Positions 6,158 to 6,968 of a stretch of 6,968 nt of DNA are shown here, piece after piece. The notes under the pieces are model-generated. The model was not told where the DNA came from and made no database searches. It saw nothing but the letters and a program-made list of their open reading frames with translations. Origin of the DNA: Planctomycetota bacterium. Its GTDB lineage: Bacteria; Planctomycetota; UBA8108; UBA1146; JAJFFE01. A program made the translations under genes and the position numbers. The DNA is taken from assembly GCA_020425835.1 (NCBI GenBank), contig JAGQRC010000188.1:1-6968 (forward strand), written 5' to 3'. Every line of letters starts with the position of its first letter. The stretch's first letter is position 1.

Positions 6158-6186
6158 CACACAACCGGGGACTCCACCGGTTGGTG
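6158..6186. repeat. Hairpin upstream of the HD-domain gene
   Basis: CAACCGG (6162-6168) and CCGGTTG (6177-6183) pair perfectly around an 8-base loop. After one unpaired A (6161) the stem extends by CAC (6158-6160) with GTG (6184-6186), for 10 pairs in all. It begins 29 bases before the HD gene ATG, within the 193-base gap behind the transporter gene. It could be a leader structure, an operator or a terminator remnant. No T-run follows on the minus strand, and the rest of the gap shows no gene. Confidence 0.4.
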
Positions 6187-6322
6187 AAGCCGACGCCGCG
6201 CGTGGACCACGGAGGCGATCCGGCCGCTCGTCCAGGGAGCGAGCCGACTGAGACGACGGAGCCTCGGTTTCGGCCCACCGCGCCGAGCCGCCGGACGACG
6301 ACCTGCGAGTGGGGACTTGTCC

Positions 6323-6968
6323 TTACAACGGGAAGAAGAACGGGATCAGGGCGGTCGCGACGAGCCACATCAGGAGATTCAACGGCACCCCATATCGCAG
6401 GTAGTCCCGGAATCGATAGCCACCCGGCCCCATGACCATGGTGTTCGTCTGGTAGCCGATCGGGGTCGCGAAGCTCGCGCTGGCGCCGATCGCGATCGCC
6501 ATCAGGATCGGCTTCGCATCGATGTCGAGCTGTGCCGACACGCCGAGTCCTATGGGGGCGAGCAGCACGGCCGTGGCGTTGTTGGAGAGCACTTCGGTCA
6601 GGAGGCTCGTCAGAAGGTACAGCGCGCTGATGACGATGACCGGATCGCGATCGCCGACCAGGTGCACGACGCCTTGGGCGAGGTTCGCGGCGAGGCCGGT
6701 CTTCTCGAGCGCGACACCGAGCGGGATCATCCCCACGAGCAAGAGGAGCACCGACGAATCGAGCGCGCGCGTCGCATCGCGGACCTCGAGGCAGCGCAGC
6801 AGCAGCATGCACGCCGCGCCCGCGAGAGCGAGGACGACCATCGGTTTCCAACCGGTCATCGCGATGATCACGATGCCGAGGAGGACCGCGACGGCGATCG
6901 GTGCGCGGCGCGGAGCGGTGAGCGTCTGCGACACGCCCTCGACCAGGAGCACCTCACCCTCGGACTGC
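6323..6968 (-). CDS. SLC13/DASS-family anion transporter (partial, N-terminal part off the right edge)
   Basis: The last 214 residues and the stop (TAA at 6325-6323) are in the window; the frame stays open to base 6968. The first visible residues (SEGEVLLVEG) look like the end of a TrkA-C/RCK-C regulatory domain, which many bacterial SLC13 permeases carry in the central cytoplasmic loop. After this come about six to seven hydrophobic segments. The conserved DASS elements are SNNATAVLLAP (128-138 of the visible part) and the symporter signature ASFATPIGYQTNTMV (164-178), followed by GPGGYRFRDYLRYGVPL. The family moves sulfate, dicarboxylates or related anions, usually with sodium, across the inner membrane; the substrate is not readable here. 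GTG 6952 is an internal codon of a longer gene, not the start. Confidence 0.95.
   Translation of the reverse strand, partial: QSEGEVLLVEGVSQTLTAPRRAPIAVAVLLGIVIIAMTGWKPMVVLALAGAACMLLLRCLEVRDATRALDSSVLLLLVGMIPLGVALEKTGLAANLAQGVVHLVGDRDPVIVISALYLLTSLLTEVLSNNATAVLLAPIGLGVSAQLDIDAKPILMAIAIGASASFATPIGYQTNTMVMGPGGYRFRDYLRYGVPLNLLMWLVATALIPFFFPL

Noticed and set aside
6087..6851. A 254-codon minus-strand frame across the HD gene start and the transporter
   Set aside because: The translation is Arg/Pro-rich with no motif; the true transporter frame carries the DASS signature in the same region.
1..6968. A new defence, mobile or biosynthetic system spanning the window
   Set aside because: There are no nucleases, transposases, integrases, repeats or biosynthetic enzymes. 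The genes form several separate short units on both strands, and most belong to ordinary families.

Overview
The window is high-GC DNA (roughly two thirds G+C by eye) that is almost fully coding. It probably comes from a Gram-negative bacterium with a complex envelope and eukaryote-like signalling. Three proteins carry lipobox-type signal peptides, one has an ordinary Sec signal, and there is a membrane-anchored Ser/Thr kinase of a type common in Myxococcota, Planctomycetota and Acidobacteriota. I cannot place the organism more precisely. Long open frames opposite the real genes are an effect of base composition.

Layout. Four minus-strand genes fill the left 4.15 kb. From right to left, which is the direction of transcription, they are: a small secreted protein of unknown function (3678-4151); a DUF1499 lipoprotein (3196-3681) joined to it by a 4-base GTGA overlap; a secretin-related lipoprotein (2005-2949); and a Ser/Thr kinase (1-1882) cut by the left edge. 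The kinase linker resembles the bifunctional kinase/formylglycine-generating-enzyme-like family, so its missing C-terminus is predicted to be an FGE-sulfatase domain. Divergent from these is a plus-strand pair: a six-bladed kelch propeller lipoprotein (4253-5281) and a 90-residue membrane protein (5278-5550), again joined by a GTGA overlap. Converging on this pair are two more minus-strand genes: an HD-domain protein (5590-6129) and the C-terminal part of an SLC13/DASS anion transporter (6323-6968), cut by the right edge.

Function and regulation. Five to six of the eight genes act at or across the inner membrane or in the periplasm. Two transcription units can be argued from sequence: the secreted protein with the DUF1499 gene, and the kelch gene with the 90-residue membrane protein. 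The secretin-like gene and the kinase are codirectional, 122 bases apart, and may be cotranscribed. The 101-base divergent region between the secreted-protein and kelch genes holds a strong bulged hairpin or pseudo-palindrome next to the ribosome binding site of the minus-strand gene. It is the best regulatory candidate here.

I see no rRNA, tRNA, CRISPR array, insertion sequence or phage gene, and nothing that amounts to a clearly new system. The most unusual items are the secretin-like lipoprotein beside a receptor kinase, the kelch/small-membrane-protein pair, and the leader hairpins.
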